A stretch of DNA of 64,000 bases from Rhodovarius crocodyli (GCF_004005855.1 NZ_SACL01000001.1:62001-126000); one strand, 5' to 3'. Numbered from the stretch's first letter, positions 25,791 through 34,632 are shown. The notes: generated by a model from the letters alone, not told the origin. Translations and numbers: made by a program.

Positions 25791-26737
25791 GGCCCTTCAC
25801 CTATGAGCGCGCGGCCAGCCCCGCGGAGGCGGCGGCCGCCGCCGCCCGCAACCCCGAGGCCCGCTTCATCGCCGGCGGCACCAACCTGCTGGACCTGATG
25901 AAGCTGCGCATCGAGGCGCCTGCGCATCTGATCGACGTGAACCACCTGGGCCTGGACCGCATCGAGGAAACCCCCGAGGGCGGCCTGCGCATCGGCGCCA
26001 TGGTGCGCAACACGGATCTGGCGGCCCATGCCAAGGTGCGGCGCGACTATGCGGTGCTGACGCGCGCGCTGGTGGCCGGTGCCTCAGGCCAGCTCCGCAA
26101 CAAGGCCACCACCGCCGGCAACCTGCTGCAGCGCACCCGCTGCCCGTATTTCTACGACACCGACATGGCCTGCAACAAACGCAGCCCCGGCGCGGGCTGC
26201 GCGGCCATCGGCGGCTTCACGCGGCATCATGCGGTGCTCGGCACCTCCGACGCCTGCATCGCGACGCATCCCTCCGACATGGCCGTGGCGCTGCGCGTGC
26301 TGGATGCCTCGGTGGAGACGGTGAAGGCCGACGGCACCACCCGCAGCATCCCGATGGCCGATTTCCACCGCCTGCCGGGCGATACCCCGCATGTCGAGAC
26401 GGCCCTGGAACAGGGTGAGCTGATCACGGCCGTGACCCTGCCGCCGCCCGCTGGCGGCGTGCAGCTGTACCGCAAGGTGCGTGACCGTGCTTCCTATGCC
26501 TTCGCGCTGGTGTCGGTCGCGGCGATCGTCCAGCGCGACGGCAGCGGCCGCGTCGCGCTGGGCGGCGTGGCGCACAAGCCCTGGCGGCTGGAGGCGGCCG
26601 AGGCCGAGCTGAAGCGCGGGGCGAAGCCTGCCTCCGACTCGCTGCTGGCCGGCGCCCGCCCCACCCCGCACAACGAGTTCAAGCTGCGCCTGGCGGAGCG
26701 TGCCATCGCCTCCGTCCTGGCCGAGGGGAGGAACTGA
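25787..26737 (+). CDS. paoB: Aldehyde oxidoreductase FAD-binding subunit (PaoB/YagS-like)
   Basis: A 316-residue FAD subunit of the molybdenum hydroxylase family with the flavin-binding pattern [15 protein letters not shown] and [21 protein letters not shown]. It also has the extra cysteine block RTRCPYFYD...[15 protein letters not shown] that in PaoB-type subunits holds an additional [4Fe-4S] cluster absent from xanthine dehydrogenase. It passes electrons from the iron-sulfur subunit to FAD. Start overlaps the paoA-like stop (ATGA). Confidence 0.91.
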   Translation: MRPFTYERAASPAEAAAAAARNPEARFIAGGTNLLDLMKLRIEAPAHLIDVNHLGLDRIEETPEGGLRIGAMVRNTDLAAHAKVRRDYAVLTRALVAGASGQLRNKATTAGNLLQRTRCPYFYDTDMACNKRSPGAGCAAIGGFTRHHAVLGTSDACIATHPSDMAVALRVLDASVETVKADGTTRSIPMADFHRLPGDTPHVETALEQGELITAVTLPPPAGGVQLYRKVRDRASYAFALVSVAAIVQRDGSGRVALGGVAHKPWRLEAAEAELKRGAKPASDSLLAGARPTPHNEFKLRLAERAIASVLAEGRN

Positions 26738-26740
26738 CCC

Positions 26741-28933
26741 ATGCGCTTCGACAGCCCCGCCGGCCAGAACCCGATCGACCAGATGAAGGTCGTGGGCCGC
26801 CCGCATGACCGCATCGACGGCCCCGGCAAGACCACCGGCACCGCGCCCTATGCCTATGAACGGCACGACGTCGTGGCCAACCAGGCCTATGGCCATATCC
26901 TGGGCGCCGGCATTGCCAAGGGCCGCATCCGCTCCATGGACCTTCGCGCGGCGCGCGCGGCCAGCGGCGTCATCGCCATCCTGACGCATGAGAATGCGGG
27001 CCGGCTGGACAAGGGCCGCATGAACGTCGCCCGGCTGCTGGGCGGGCCGGAGGTCGAGCACTATCACCAGGCGATCGCGCTGGTGGTGGCAGAGAGCTTC
27101 GAGCAGGCCCGCGCGGCATCGCAGCTGATCCGTGTCGAATACGACCGCGCGGCCGGGCAGTTCGACCTGCACGCCGCCAGGCGCGCCGGCGTGCCCCCTG
27201 CCCAGGAGGACAAGCGCGTGGGCGATTTCGACCGCGGCTTTGCCGAGGCGGCGGTGCGGCTGGACGAGACCTATGCCACGCCCGACGAATCCCACGCGAT
27301 GATGGAGCCCCACGCGACCATCGCCGCCTGGCAGGGCGACAGGCTGACCGTCTGGCTCTCCAACCAGATGATCGCCTGGACGGCCGGGGACCTGGCCAAG
27401 ACCCTGCGCATCCCGAAGGAGAATGTCCGCCTCATCTCGCCCTTCATCGGGGGCGGCTTCGGCGCCAAGCTGTTCCTGCGGGCGGACACGCTGCTGGCGG
27501 TGCTGGGCGCGCGGCTGGCCGGGCGGCCGGTGAAGGTGGCGCTGCAGCGGCCGCTGATCGCCAACAACACGACGCACCGGGCCGCCACCATCCAGCGCAT
27601 CCGCCTGGGTGCGACGCGTGACGGCCGGCTGACCGCGATCGGGCATGAGAGCTGGTCCGGCAACCTGGAGGGCGGCGACCCCGAGGACGCGGTGCAGCAG
27701 ACCACCCTGCTCTATGCCGCCGCGCACCGGCTGACGGGCACCCGCCTGGCGCGGCTGGACCTGCCCGAAGGCAATGCGATGCGCGCCCCGGGCGAGACGC
27801 CGGGCCTGATGGCGCTGGAGATCGCGATGGATGAGATGGCCGAGAAGCTCGGCCTGGACCCCGTGCAGTTCCGCATCCTGAACGACACCCAGACCGATCC
27901 CGGCAACGCGCAGCGCCGCTTCTCTCAGCGGCAGCTGGTGGAATGCCTGCGCGTGGGTGCCGAACGCTTCGGCTGGAACCGCCGCCAGGCCCGGCCCGGA
28001 CAGCAGCGCGACGGGCGCTGGATGGTGGGCATGGGCATGTCCGTGGGCTTTCGCAACAACCTGCTGATGAAGTCGGCCGCGCGGGTGCGGCTGGACGGCC
28101 GCGGCGTGGTGACGATCGAAAGCGACATGACCGACATCGGCACCGGCAGCTACACCATCATGGCCCAGACGGCGGCCGAGATGATGGGCGTGGGCATGGA
28201 CCGGGTGACGGTGCGGCTGGGCGATTCCTCCCTGCCGGTCTCGGCCGGTTCCGGCGGGCAGTGGGGCGCCAACAATGCCACCGCCGGCGTCTATGCGGCC
28301 TGCGTGAAGCTGCGTGAGGCGGTGGCCCGGCGCGCGGGCCTCGACCCCGCCGAGGCCGTCTTCGCCGACGGCATGGTGCGCGCCGGCAATACGAGCCGCC
28401 CGCTGGCGGAACTGGCCGGCGCGGAGGGGCTGGTGGGCGAGGACGCCATCGAATACGGCGACATCGCGGAGCGCGTTCAGCAATCCACCTTCGCCGGCCA
28501 TTTCGTCGAGGTCGGCGTGGACATGGCAACGGCCGAGACGCGCGTGCGCCGCATGCTGGCGGTATGCGCGGCGGGGCGCATCCTGAACCCCAAATCCGCT
28601 CGCAGCCAGGTGATCGGCGCCATGACCATGGGCGTGGGCGGCGCGTTGATGGAGGAATTGGCCGTCGACACCCGCCACGGCTTCTTCGTGAACCACGACC
28701 TGGCCGGATACGAGGTGCCGGTGCACGCCGACATTCCGCACCAGGATGTGGTCTTCCTGGATGAGGTGGACCCGACTTCCTCGCCCATGAAGGCGAAGGG
28801 GGTGGGTGAGCTCGGCCTGTGCGGCGTGGGTGCGGCGGTGGCCAACGCCATCTACAACGCCACCGGCGTGCGGGTGCGGGACTATCCCATCACGCTGGAC
28901 AAGCTGCTGGCCAGGATGCCCGAGGTCGCCTGA
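26741..28933 (+). CDS. paoC: Aldehyde oxidoreductase molybdopterin subunit (PaoC/YagR-like)
   Basis: A 730-residue catalytic subunit binding the molybdopterin cytosine dinucleotide cofactor. Visible features include the N-terminal KVVGRPHDRIDGPGKTTGTAPYAYE, IGGGFGAKLFLRAD and the catalytic glutamate in KGVGELGLCG at ~690, close to Glu692 of E. coli PaoC. The start follows GAGGGGAGGAA. The maturation factor PaoD (XdhC-type) is not in the operon or the window. The operon ends at a perfect 11-bp hairpin. Confidence 0.92.
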   Translation: MRFDSPAGQNPIDQMKVVGRPHDRIDGPGKTTGTAPYAYERHDVVANQAYGHILGAGIAKGRIRSMDLRAARAASGVIAILTHENAGRLDKGRMNVARLLGGPEVEHYHQAIALVVAESFEQARAASQLIRVEYDRAAGQFDLHAARRAGVPPAQEDKRVGDFDRGFAEAAVRLDETYATPDESHAMMEPHATIAAWQGDRLTVWLSNQMIAWTAGDLAKTLRIPKENVRLISPFIGGGFGAKLFLRADTLLAVLGARLAGRPVKVALQRPLIANNTTHRAATIQRIRLGATRDGRLTAIGHESWSGNLEGGDPEDAVQQTTLLYAAAHRLTGTRLARLDLPEGNAMRAPGETPGLMALEIAMDEMAEKLGLDPVQFRILNDTQTDPGNAQRRFSQRQLVECLRVGAERFGWNRRQARPGQQRDGRWMVGMGMSVGFRNNLLMKSAARVRLDGRGVVTIESDMTDIGTGSYTIMAQTAAEMMGVGMDRVTVRLGDSSLPVSAGSGGQWGANNATAGVYAACVKLREAVARRAGLDPAEAVFADGMVRAGNTSRPLAELAGAEGLVGEDAIEYGDIAERVQQSTFAGHFVEVGVDMATAETRVRRMLAVCAAGRILNPKSARSQVIGAMTMGVGGALMEELAVDTRHGFFVNHDLAGYEVPVHADIPHQDVVFLDEVDPTSSPMKAKGVGELGLCGVGAAVANAIYNATGVRVRDYPITLDKLLARMPEVA

Positions 28934-28937
28934 AGCC

Positions 28938-28971
28938 TTCCGGCGCGCATTCAAACCTTTGCGCGCCGGAA
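28938..28971 (+). terminator. Hairpin after the pao-like operon
   Basis: An inverted repeat TTCCGGCGCGC / GCGCGCCGGAA (11 perfect pairs, 12-nt loop) begins 4 nt after the paoC stop. There is no T-run after it, so it is a GC-type candidate terminator or RNA-stability hairpin. Confidence 0.5.
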
Positions 28972-29030
28972 CCCGCGGCTGTTAGGGTGCCTGCCGACCC
29001 GAGGCCCGCAGAGGCCCGGGGGGAGGAACC

Positions 29031-29999
29031 ATGCTCACACGTCGCTTGCTGCTGGCAGCGCCGACGGCGGCACTCGCCTGCCCCGCGCTGGCCCAATCCT
29101 GGCCCAACAAGCCTGTCCGCGTGCTGGTGGGCTTCCCGCCCGGCGGATCGCTCGATGTCCTGACCCGCCTGGCCTGCGAGGTGCTGACCCATCGCCTGGG
29201 CCAGAGCTTCGTGGTGGAGACGCGCAGCGGCGCCTCGGGCAACATCGCGGCCGAGGCCTTGGCCCGTGCCGCGCCCGATGGCTACACCGTGGGCACCGTC
29301 AGCATGCACACGGTGGTGATCAACCCGATGATCTTCCCCTCCGTGCCCTTCGACATGGCCAAGGATTTCCAGTGGATCAGCGCCATGTGGGACATGCCGA
29401 ACGTCATGGCGGTGCCCGCCCAGCATGTGCCCGCGCGCAGCGTGCAGGAATTCGTGGGCTGGGGGCGCGAGAGGCCGGGCGGGGTCAGCTACGGCTCGGC
29501 GGGGGTGGGAACCTCCATCCATCTGTCCGGCGCCTATTTCCTGGCGCGCGCGGGCATCCAGGGGGTGCATGTGCCCTTCCGGGGTGCCGCGCAGACCATT
29601 CCGGCCATGCTGGCGGGCGACGTGCAGCTCGCGATCGACAATCTGGCCAGCTACACCGGCGTGATCTCGGAGGGACGGATACGCCCCCTGGCCGTGACCA
29701 TGGCCGAACGCTGGCCCACCCTGCCGGATGTGCCGACCATGGCCCAGGCGGGCGTCGAGAACTTCAACGTCAGCCCCTGGCATTGCTGGGCCGGCCCCGC
29801 CGGCATGCCGAGGGAGATCGCGGAGCGCCTGTCGCGTGAGATCCGCACCGCCTGGACCGACCCCGCCCTCAGGCAGCGCGTGATCGGCATGGGCGCGATC
29901 CTGACCGGCTCCACCCCCGATGAGCTCGGCGCCCGGCTTGAGGCGGAAAAGCCGCGCTGGGCGGAAATGGTGCGGATTTCGGGCGCCCAGGCGGGATGA
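29031..29999 (+). CDS. Bug/TctC-family periplasmic substrate-binding protein
   Basis: A 322-residue Bug-family receptor with signal peptide MLTRRLLLAAPTAALACPALAQ, then PNKPVRVLVGFPPGGSLDVLTR, VVETRSGASGNIAAEALARAAPDGYT, GVHVPFRG and LPDVPTMAQAG patterns typical of the family. Start follows GGGGGAGGAACC. No TctAB transporter genes nearby. It lies alone between the pao-like operon and a convergent Bug gene. Ligand not predictable. Confidence 0.9.
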   Translation: MLTRRLLLAAPTAALACPALAQSWPNKPVRVLVGFPPGGSLDVLTRLACEVLTHRLGQSFVVETRSGASGNIAAEALARAAPDGYTVGTVSMHTVVINPMIFPSVPFDMAKDFQWISAMWDMPNVMAVPAQHVPARSVQEFVGWGRERPGGVSYGSAGVGTSIHLSGAYFLARAGIQGVHVPFRGAAQTIPAMLAGDVQLAIDNLASYTGVISEGRIRPLAVTMAERWPTLPDVPTMAQAGVENFNVSPWHCWAGPAGMPREIAERLSREIRTAWTDPALRQRVIGMGAILTGSTPDELGARLEAEKPRWAEMVRISGAQAG

Positions 30000-30023
30000 A
30001 GCCAGGCCGGATGAAGTCAGGAC
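29994..30023 (+). repeat. 15-bp tandem duplication at the end of a Bug gene
   Basis: GGATGAAGCCAGGCC (29994-30008), spanning the stop codon, is followed at once by GGATGAAGTCAGGAC (30009-30023), 13 of 15 identical. It looks like a small replication-slippage duplication and does not change the protein. Confidence 0.7.
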
Positions 30024-30043
30024 AGCAGCGGCGGGGGCCGGGC

Positions 30044-31006
30044 CTATCCCACGCGCAGCCCCGCGCGCTGGATCACCGGTCCCCACAGGGCATCGTCCTT
30101 GGCCACGCGCCCGGCCAGTTCCTGCGGCGTGCCCGCGCTGGGGTCCAGGCCCAGCGCCCGTAGCCGCTCGCTCGTCTCCCGGTCCCTCACCACCCGGCCG
30201 ACAGCCGTGCTCAGCGTGTCCGCCAGCGGCGCCGGCAGGCCGGCGGGGCCGAAGAAGCCGAACCAGCCCACCACCTCGAAACCCGGAATGGTCTCGGCCA
30301 CCGGGGGCGCGTCGGGCAATAGCGGGTGGCGGGCAAGACCCGTCACGGCGATCACCCGCGCATTGGTGCCTCGCACGGTCGCCAGGGCGGCCGGCGTGTC
30401 GAACATGAAGTCGATGCGCCCCGCCAGCACCTCCGCCAGGGCCGGGCCGCTGCCGCGGAAAGGCACATGCTGCATCTCCACCCCCGCGCGGCTGCACAGC
30501 AGCTCACCGGACAGATGGTTGGATGAGCCATTGCCCGCCGAGCCGTAGGTGACGGTGCCGCGCCTGGCGGCCTCCAGCAGCTCCGCCAGGTTGCGCGCGG
30601 GGTGGTCGCCGCGCAGCACCAGCATGTTGATATGCTCGATCACGGTCGAAAGCGGGGTGAAGCCGCGCACCGGATCATAGGCCAGATTGGCATACAGGTG
30701 CCTGTTGATGGCGTGGGTGCCGGTGGTGCCGAGCCCGATCGTCAGCCCATCCGGGGCGGCGCGCGACAGGCGCTCCATGCCCAGCGCGCCGCCGGCGCCG
30801 CCGACATTCTCCACCGCGATGTTGGTGCGCAGCTGCTCGCCCAGCCTGGCCGTGACGATGCGGGCCACGGCATCGGTGGGCCCGCCGGGGGTGAAGGGCA
30901 CGATGAAGCGCATCGGGCGGGACTGCCACGGCTCCTCCGCACGGGCGGGGGCGGCGGCCAGGACGGGGGCCGCCAGCATCAGGCGGCGGGTGATCGGGTG
31001 CCTCAT
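30044..31006 (-). CDS. Bug/TctC-family periplasmic substrate-binding protein
   Basis: A 320-residue Bug-family receptor. N-terminus MRHPITRRLMLAAPVLAAAPARA is a signal peptide; family blocks are PMRFIVPFTPGGPTDAVARIV, VENVGGAGGALGMERLSRAAPDGLT and HVPFRGSGPALAEVLAG. The ATG at 31006 is chosen because it sits 1 nt past the stop of the upstream gene (TGAGATG) and gives a compact signal peptide. It is second in a two-gene Bug operon divergent from the amidohydrolase-ferredoxin unit, so its ligand may be the compound degraded there. Confidence 0.88.
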   Translation of the reverse strand: MRHPITRRLMLAAPVLAAAPARAEEPWQSRPMRFIVPFTPGGPTDAVARIVTARLGEQLRTNIAVENVGGAGGALGMERLSRAAPDGLTIGLGTTGTHAINRHLYANLAYDPVRGFTPLSTVIEHINMLVLRGDHPARNLAELLEAARRGTVTYGSAGNGSSNHLSGELLCSRAGVEMQHVPFRGSGPALAEVLAGRIDFMFDTPAALATVRGTNARVIAVTGLARHPLLPDAPPVAETIPGFEVVGWFGFFGPAGLPAPLADTLSTAVGRVVRDRETSERLRALGLDPSAGTPQELAGRVAKDDALWGPVIQRAGLRVG

Positions 31007-31007
31007 C

Positions 31008-31985
31008 TCAACCATCCAGCCTGACATCGGCCACACGGGCCACTTCGCGCCACTTGGCGACCTCGGCCTTCACGAAGGCCTCGAAGCCGGCGGGCGTCAT
31101 GGGGTCGGCGGTGCCGCCCAGCTCCACGAATTGAGAAACGGTGCGTTCCTGCCGGAGAATGGCCGTGACATCGGCATTGATGCGTTCCAGCACCGGTGCC
31201 GGCGTGCCGGCGGGCGCCACCAGGCCTGACCAGCCGAAGGCAGCGAAATCCGTAACACCGCTCTCAGCCACGGTCGGCACATCGGGCAGTTGCGGCGCGC
31301 GCGCGGTGGTCGTGACCGCCAGGGCGCGCAGGGCACCGCTGCGGATATGCGGCAGGGCGCTGGCCACGGTATCGAACATCACCGGCACCACCCCGGCCAG
31401 CAGATCAGCCTGGGCCGGGCCCGAGCCGCGATAGCCCACCGTGTTGAAGCGGGTGCCGGTGCGGTGCATCAGCAGCTCCGCCGCCATGTGCTGGCTGGTG
31501 GCCACCCCGGGCAGGCCGAGCGCGATCTGGCCGGGCCTGGCGCGCAGCGCCGTCAGCAGGCCGTGCAGGTCTCGCGCCGGGAAATCCGCCCGGACCACGA
31601 TCACCAGCGGAAAGACCGCGATGTTGGTCAGGAAGGCGAAGTCCTTCTCGACGTCATAGGGGATCTGCCGCAGTACCGAGGGGTTGACGCCCAGCGTGCC
31701 GGAGGAGCCTACGCACAGGGTGTAGCCGTCCGGCGCGGCGCGGGCGCCGGCCTCCATGGCGGGCACCCCGGCCGCGCCGCCGCGGTTTTCCACGAAGGCA
31801 CGGGCGGCCCAGCGGCGGGACAGTTCATCCACCACCACCCGGGTGAAGATATCCGCCGCCTGCCCCGGCGGGAACGGCACGATGACCCGCACAGGCCGGG
31901 CCGGCCAGACCTCCTGGGCCGCTGCGGCGATCGGTGCACTGAGGCCGGCAGCCATCAGCGCGCGCCTGTTGAGCGTCGTTGTCAT
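31008..31985 (-). CDS. Bug/TctC-family periplasmic substrate-binding protein
   Basis: A 325-residue Bug-family receptor with signal peptide (LNRRALMAAGLSAPIAAAAQ) and the family motifs VRVIVPFPPGQAADIFTRVVVDEL, VENRGGAAGVPAMEAGARAAPDGYT and YRGSGPAQADLLAG. The ATG at 31985 follows AAGGAAACG; the longer frame to 32222 crosses the divergent promoter. It shares the 127-bp control region at 31986-32112 with the amidohydrolase operon. Confidence 0.88.
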   Translation of the reverse strand: MTTTLNRRALMAAGLSAPIAAAAQEVWPARPVRVIVPFPPGQAADIFTRVVVDELSRRWAARAFVENRGGAAGVPAMEAGARAAPDGYTLCVGSSGTLGVNPSVLRQIPYDVEKDFAFLTNIAVFPLVIVVRADFPARDLHGLLTALRARPGQIALGLPGVATSQHMAAELLMHRTGTRFNTVGYRGSGPAQADLLAGVVPVMFDTVASALPHIRSGALRALAVTTTARAPQLPDVPTVAESGVTDFAAFGWSGLVAPAGTPAPVLERINADVTAILRQERTVSQFVELGGTADPMTPAGFEAFVKAEVAKWREVARVADVRLDG

Positions 31986-32043
31986 GAACGTTTCCTTCCT
32001 TGCCCCAAGCCATCCACGGCCTTTGATCCACGTCAACATCCCC

Positions 32044-32086
32044 TTGACAGCGGGCGGAATCAAGTTCGACATTCGATTGTCGACAA
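32044..32086 (+). promoter_or_regulatory. Promoter and probable GntR operator of the amidohydrolase operon
   Basis: A consensus -35 TTGACA at 32044-32049 is followed, 18 nt later, by a weak -10 (GACATT, 32068-32073), and then by the perfect palindrome TTGTCGACAA at 32077-32086. FCD-type GntR regulators commonly bind TTGTNNACAA-like palindromes, and one is encoded in this operon (33611-34279). The position just after the -10 fits repression. The sequence elements are seen; the pairing of regulator and site is inferred. Confidence 0.55.
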
Positions 32087-32112
32087 AATTTTTGTCCAAG
32101 CAGGAGGAACAG

Positions 32113-33237
32113 ATGCTCGACATCATCGCCAGCCCGGGCACCAGCCCACCCGGCGGCAAACCCGCCCGGGCGCGCGAGCCGATCATCGACGCGGATGTGC
32201 ACCCCTGGGTGAACGGCGACATCGCCGGGCTGAAGAACTACCTCTCGCGTTCCTGGTGGGAGCATTTCGATGGTCGCCACGTGCTGCCCAACCAGTGGCT
32301 GCGCCCGCCGCTCGCGCGCGCCTCGTCGAACCGCATCGATGCCATGCCGCCCAGCGGCGGGGAACCGGGCTCGGACGCGCTGTTCATGAAGGAGGAGCAC
32401 CTGGACAAGCACAACATCGCCCATGCGGTGCTGTCCTCCATCCAGGCCGGCAAGCTCGCGGCGCTGCCCAATGCCGGGGAGGCGCTGGCCCTCGCCCGCG
32501 CCTTCAACGAGTTCTTCTACAGCGAGTTTTTGGGCGTGGACCCGCGCTACAAGCTGGCGATGGTGGTGGCCGCCCATGACCCGGCGGCATCCGCCGCCGA
32601 GATCCGCGATTTCGGGCGCAAGCCCGGCGTGGTGGCCGTGTTCATGCCGCTGCTGAACATCATGATGGGCAACCGGCACTACTACCCGATCTTCCAGGCG
32701 GCCGAGGAAATGGGCCTGCCCATGCTGATCCACCCCACCGGCACCGAGGGTGGCTTCCCCACCAGCGTGCATTTCGCCGGCGGCACCCCCAGCACCTATA
32801 TCGAGCGCCACACCGCCTTCCCGCAGATCGGCATCTCCGCGATCAACAGCCTTATCTTCGAGGGCGTGTTCCTGCGCTTTCCGAAGCTGAAGCTGCTGGC
32901 CGCTGAGTTCGGCTTCTCGTGGCTGCCGCATTTCCTGTGGCGGATGGACCAGAACTGGCACCAGTTCCGCAAGGAAGTGCCCTGGGTGAAGAACCTGCCC
33001 AGCGAGACCGTCCTGCAGCACGTCCGCTTCACCAGCCAGCCGATCGAGGAGCCGGAGAAGCCCGAATACCTGATGCAGATCCTGGACATGATCCATGCCG
33101 AGCAGACCCTGCTGTTCAGCACCGACTACCCGCATTGGGACAATGACTTCCCCCAGCACACGCTCACGCGCCTCTCGCCCGAGATGCGCCGGCGCATCTT
33201 CCACGACAACGCGGCCGAGCTTTTCCGGCTCTCCTGA
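32113..33237 (+). CDS. Metal-dependent amidohydrolase family protein (PF04909, ACMSD-like)
   Basis: A 374-residue TIM-barrel hydrolase or decarboxylase. It carries PIIDADVHPW at the N-terminus (where related enzymes have an HxH or ExH metal pair), the metal His in MLIHPTG, and the late Asp in FSTDYPHWDND. The family includes ACMSD and gamma-resorcylate-type decarboxylases as well as true hydrolases, mostly in aromatic or cyclic-compound degradation. Start follows AGGAGGAA; the upstream frame is promoter. It heads an operon with redox proteins and a dehydrogenase. Confidence 0.87.
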   Translation: MLDIIASPGTSPPGGKPARAREPIIDADVHPWVNGDIAGLKNYLSRSWWEHFDGRHVLPNQWLRPPLARASSNRIDAMPPSGGEPGSDALFMKEEHLDKHNIAHAVLSSIQAGKLAALPNAGEALALARAFNEFFYSEFLGVDPRYKLAMVVAAHDPAASAAEIRDFGRKPGVVAVFMPLLNIMMGNRHYYPIFQAAEEMGLPMLIHPTGTEGGFPTSVHFAGGTPSTYIERHTAFPQIGISAINSLIFEGVFLRFPKLKLLAAEFGFSWLPHFLWRMDQNWHQFRKEVPWVKNLPSETVLQHVRFTSQPIEEPEKPEYLMQILDMIHAEQTLLFSTDYPHWDNDFPQHTLTRLSPEMRRRIFHDNAAELFRLS

Positions 33238-33249
33238 CGGGACATCACC

Positions 33250-33600
33250 ATGGCATTGCATTTCGTGGCCGAGATCGACGCGCTCGAGGAAGCCAGGCCC
33301 GCCGTCTTCGACATCGCCGGCCGGTCCATCGGGCTGATCCGGGTGAAGGACCGCGTGCACGCCGTCCGCAACATCTGCCCGCACAAGCGCGCGCCGGTGT
33401 GCCGCGGCACCATGCGCGGCACCATGCTGCCCAGCGAGGTGGACCAGTTCGTGTTCGGCATGGAGGACCGGGTGCTGCAATGCCCCTGGCACGGCTGGGA
33501 ATTCGACCTGGAAACCGGCGAGACCCTGTGCGGCGGCCAGTCGAAGCTGACGCTGTATCCCGTGACGCTGAAGGAAAGGTCGGTCTATGTCGAACTCTGA
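33250..33600 (+). CDS. Rieske-type [2Fe-2S] protein
   Basis: A 116-residue stand-alone Rieske domain with ligands Cys43-Pro-His45 and Cys78-Pro-Trp-His81. The spacing between the two ligand pairs (32 residues) is about twice that of ordinary Rieske ferredoxins, because of an inserted GTMRGTMLPSEVDQFVFG-type segment. It could carry electrons to an oxygenase or be a small accessory subunit. It lies 12 nt after the amidohydrolase, and no oxygenase alpha subunit is present in the window. Confidence 0.88.
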   Translation: MALHFVAEIDALEEARPAVFDIAGRSIGLIRVKDRVHAVRNICPHKRAPVCRGTMRGTMLPSEVDQFVFGMEDRVLQCPWHGWEFDLETGETLCGGQSKLTLYPVTLKERSVYVEL

Positions 33601-33610
33601 GGAGACCTCC

Positions 33611-34279
33611 ATGCTCGACATCACCCGCAGCACGCTCGCCCAGCAGATCGCCCGCTCCATCGCGGAAGCCATCGTGCACGGCCAGCTGCAGCCGGGTGAG
33701 CGGCTGAACGAGATCGAGCTGGGCCACCGCTTCGGCACCAGCCGCGCGCCCATCCGCGAGGCCACCTACATCCTGGAACGCGAGGGCGTGGTGGTGCGCC
33801 ACCCCCGCCGTGGCGTCTTCGTGCGCGACTACACGATCAAGGAACTGAAGGACCTCTACGACGCGACCTACAGGCTGGAGGAACTGGCCCTGACCCGCGT
33901 GGCGGCAGAGGCCACGGACCCGCAGCTGGGCCGTCTGCACGCCATCGCGGACCAGATGGGCCATGCCGCGAAAAAGCGCGACATCCCGACCTATATCGGC
34001 CTGGTGGAGGCGATGTTCCAGGAAGTATTCCGCATCGCCGGCAATGAGGTGCTGCAGGATTTCTACGCACAGATGCGCAGCCGGCTGAAGCCGTTCCGCT
34101 TCATGTCGCTGTCCCACCCGGACAGCCTGTCGCATTCCGTGGCGGAGTATCAGGCCATCCTGGCCGCGCTGGAGGCGCGCGACCTGCCCGGCGCGCTGGC
34201 CGAATTGCGCCGCAAGGAAACCCGAGCCGTGACGCATCTGCTGGAAGCCGCGCGAGAGCGCGGTGCCTCGGCCGCCTGA
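33611..34279 (+). CDS. GntR-family (FCD domain) transcriptional regulator
   Basis: A 222-residue regulator with an N-terminal winged helix-turn-helix (GERLNEIELGHRFGTSRAPIREATYILEREGVV) and an all-helical FCD effector domain, where ligand-binding usually involves a metal and a carboxylate. The start at 33611 follows GAGGAGA; a 33587 start (MSNSEETS) overlapping the Rieske gene is possible. Placed inside the operon it likely controls. Candidate operator: TTGTCGACAA at 32077-32086. Its stop overlaps the ferredoxin start. Confidence 0.88.
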   Translation: MLDITRSTLAQQIARSIAEAIVHGQLQPGERLNEIELGHRFGTSRAPIREATYILEREGVVVRHPRRGVFVRDYTIKELKDLYDATYRLEELALTRVAAEATDPQLGRLHAIADQMGHAAKKRDIPTYIGLVEAMFQEVFRIAGNEVLQDFYAQMRSRLKPFRFMSLSHPDSLSHSVAEYQAILAALEARDLPGALAELRRKETRAVTHLLEAARERGASAA

Positions 34280-34599
34280 TGCCCCGCGTCACCTATGTCA
34301 GCCCTGACGGCGAGCCCACCGCGCTCGACGTGGAGGAAGGGCTGTCCGTCATGCAGGGCGCGATCGCGGCCGGGCTGGACGGGATCGTGGCGGAATGCGG
34401 GGGCGAGCTGGTCTGCGCCACCTGCCATGTCTATGTCGAAACCCTGGCCGAAAGCCTGCCGCCGATGGGCGCGCTGGAGGACGAGCTGCTGGAACACGTC
34501 GTGGCCGAGCGCCGCGACAATTCCCGCCTCAGCTGCCAGCTGGTGCTGGGCGCGGAGCATGAGGGGCTCGTCGTCGCCCTGCCGGAGGCGCAGGTATGA
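34279..34599 (+). CDS. [2Fe-2S] ferredoxin, putidaredoxin/adrenodoxin type
   Basis: A 106-residue ferredoxin with ligands Cys40, 46, 49 and 86 in the pattern ECGGELVCATCHVYV and RLSCQ. Such ferredoxins shuttle electrons from an NAD(P)H-ferredoxin reductase to cytochrome P450s or Rieske oxygenases; the reductase is the next gene. The terminal oxidase is not in the window. Confidence 0.93.
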   Translation: MPRVTYVSPDGEPTALDVEEGLSVMQGAIAAGLDGIVAECGGELVCATCHVYVETLAESLPPMGALEDELLEHVVAERRDNSRLSCQLVLGAEHEGLVVALPEAQV

Positions 34600-34632
34600 G
34601 CGTTGTGCCGGAGGCGCAGGAATGAACGTGGT
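34581..34632 (+). repeat. 26-bp tandem duplication of a ribosome-binding-site/start segment
   Basis: The 26-bp unit at 34581-34606 (starting GCCGGAGGCGCAGG) is repeated at 34607-34632 with 3 mismatches. Each copy has GGAGG followed by ATG. The first copy's ATG (34596) opens a 9-codon frame, MSVVPEAQE, that ends in the TGA overlapping the ferredoxin reductase ATG at 34622. The second copy is the true reductase start. The short frame may couple translation, or be a slippage relic. Confidence 0.7.

Noticed and set aside
34596-34625. 9-codon frame as an independent gene
   Set aside because: Formed by a duplicated start segment; treated as a leader or relic, not a gene.
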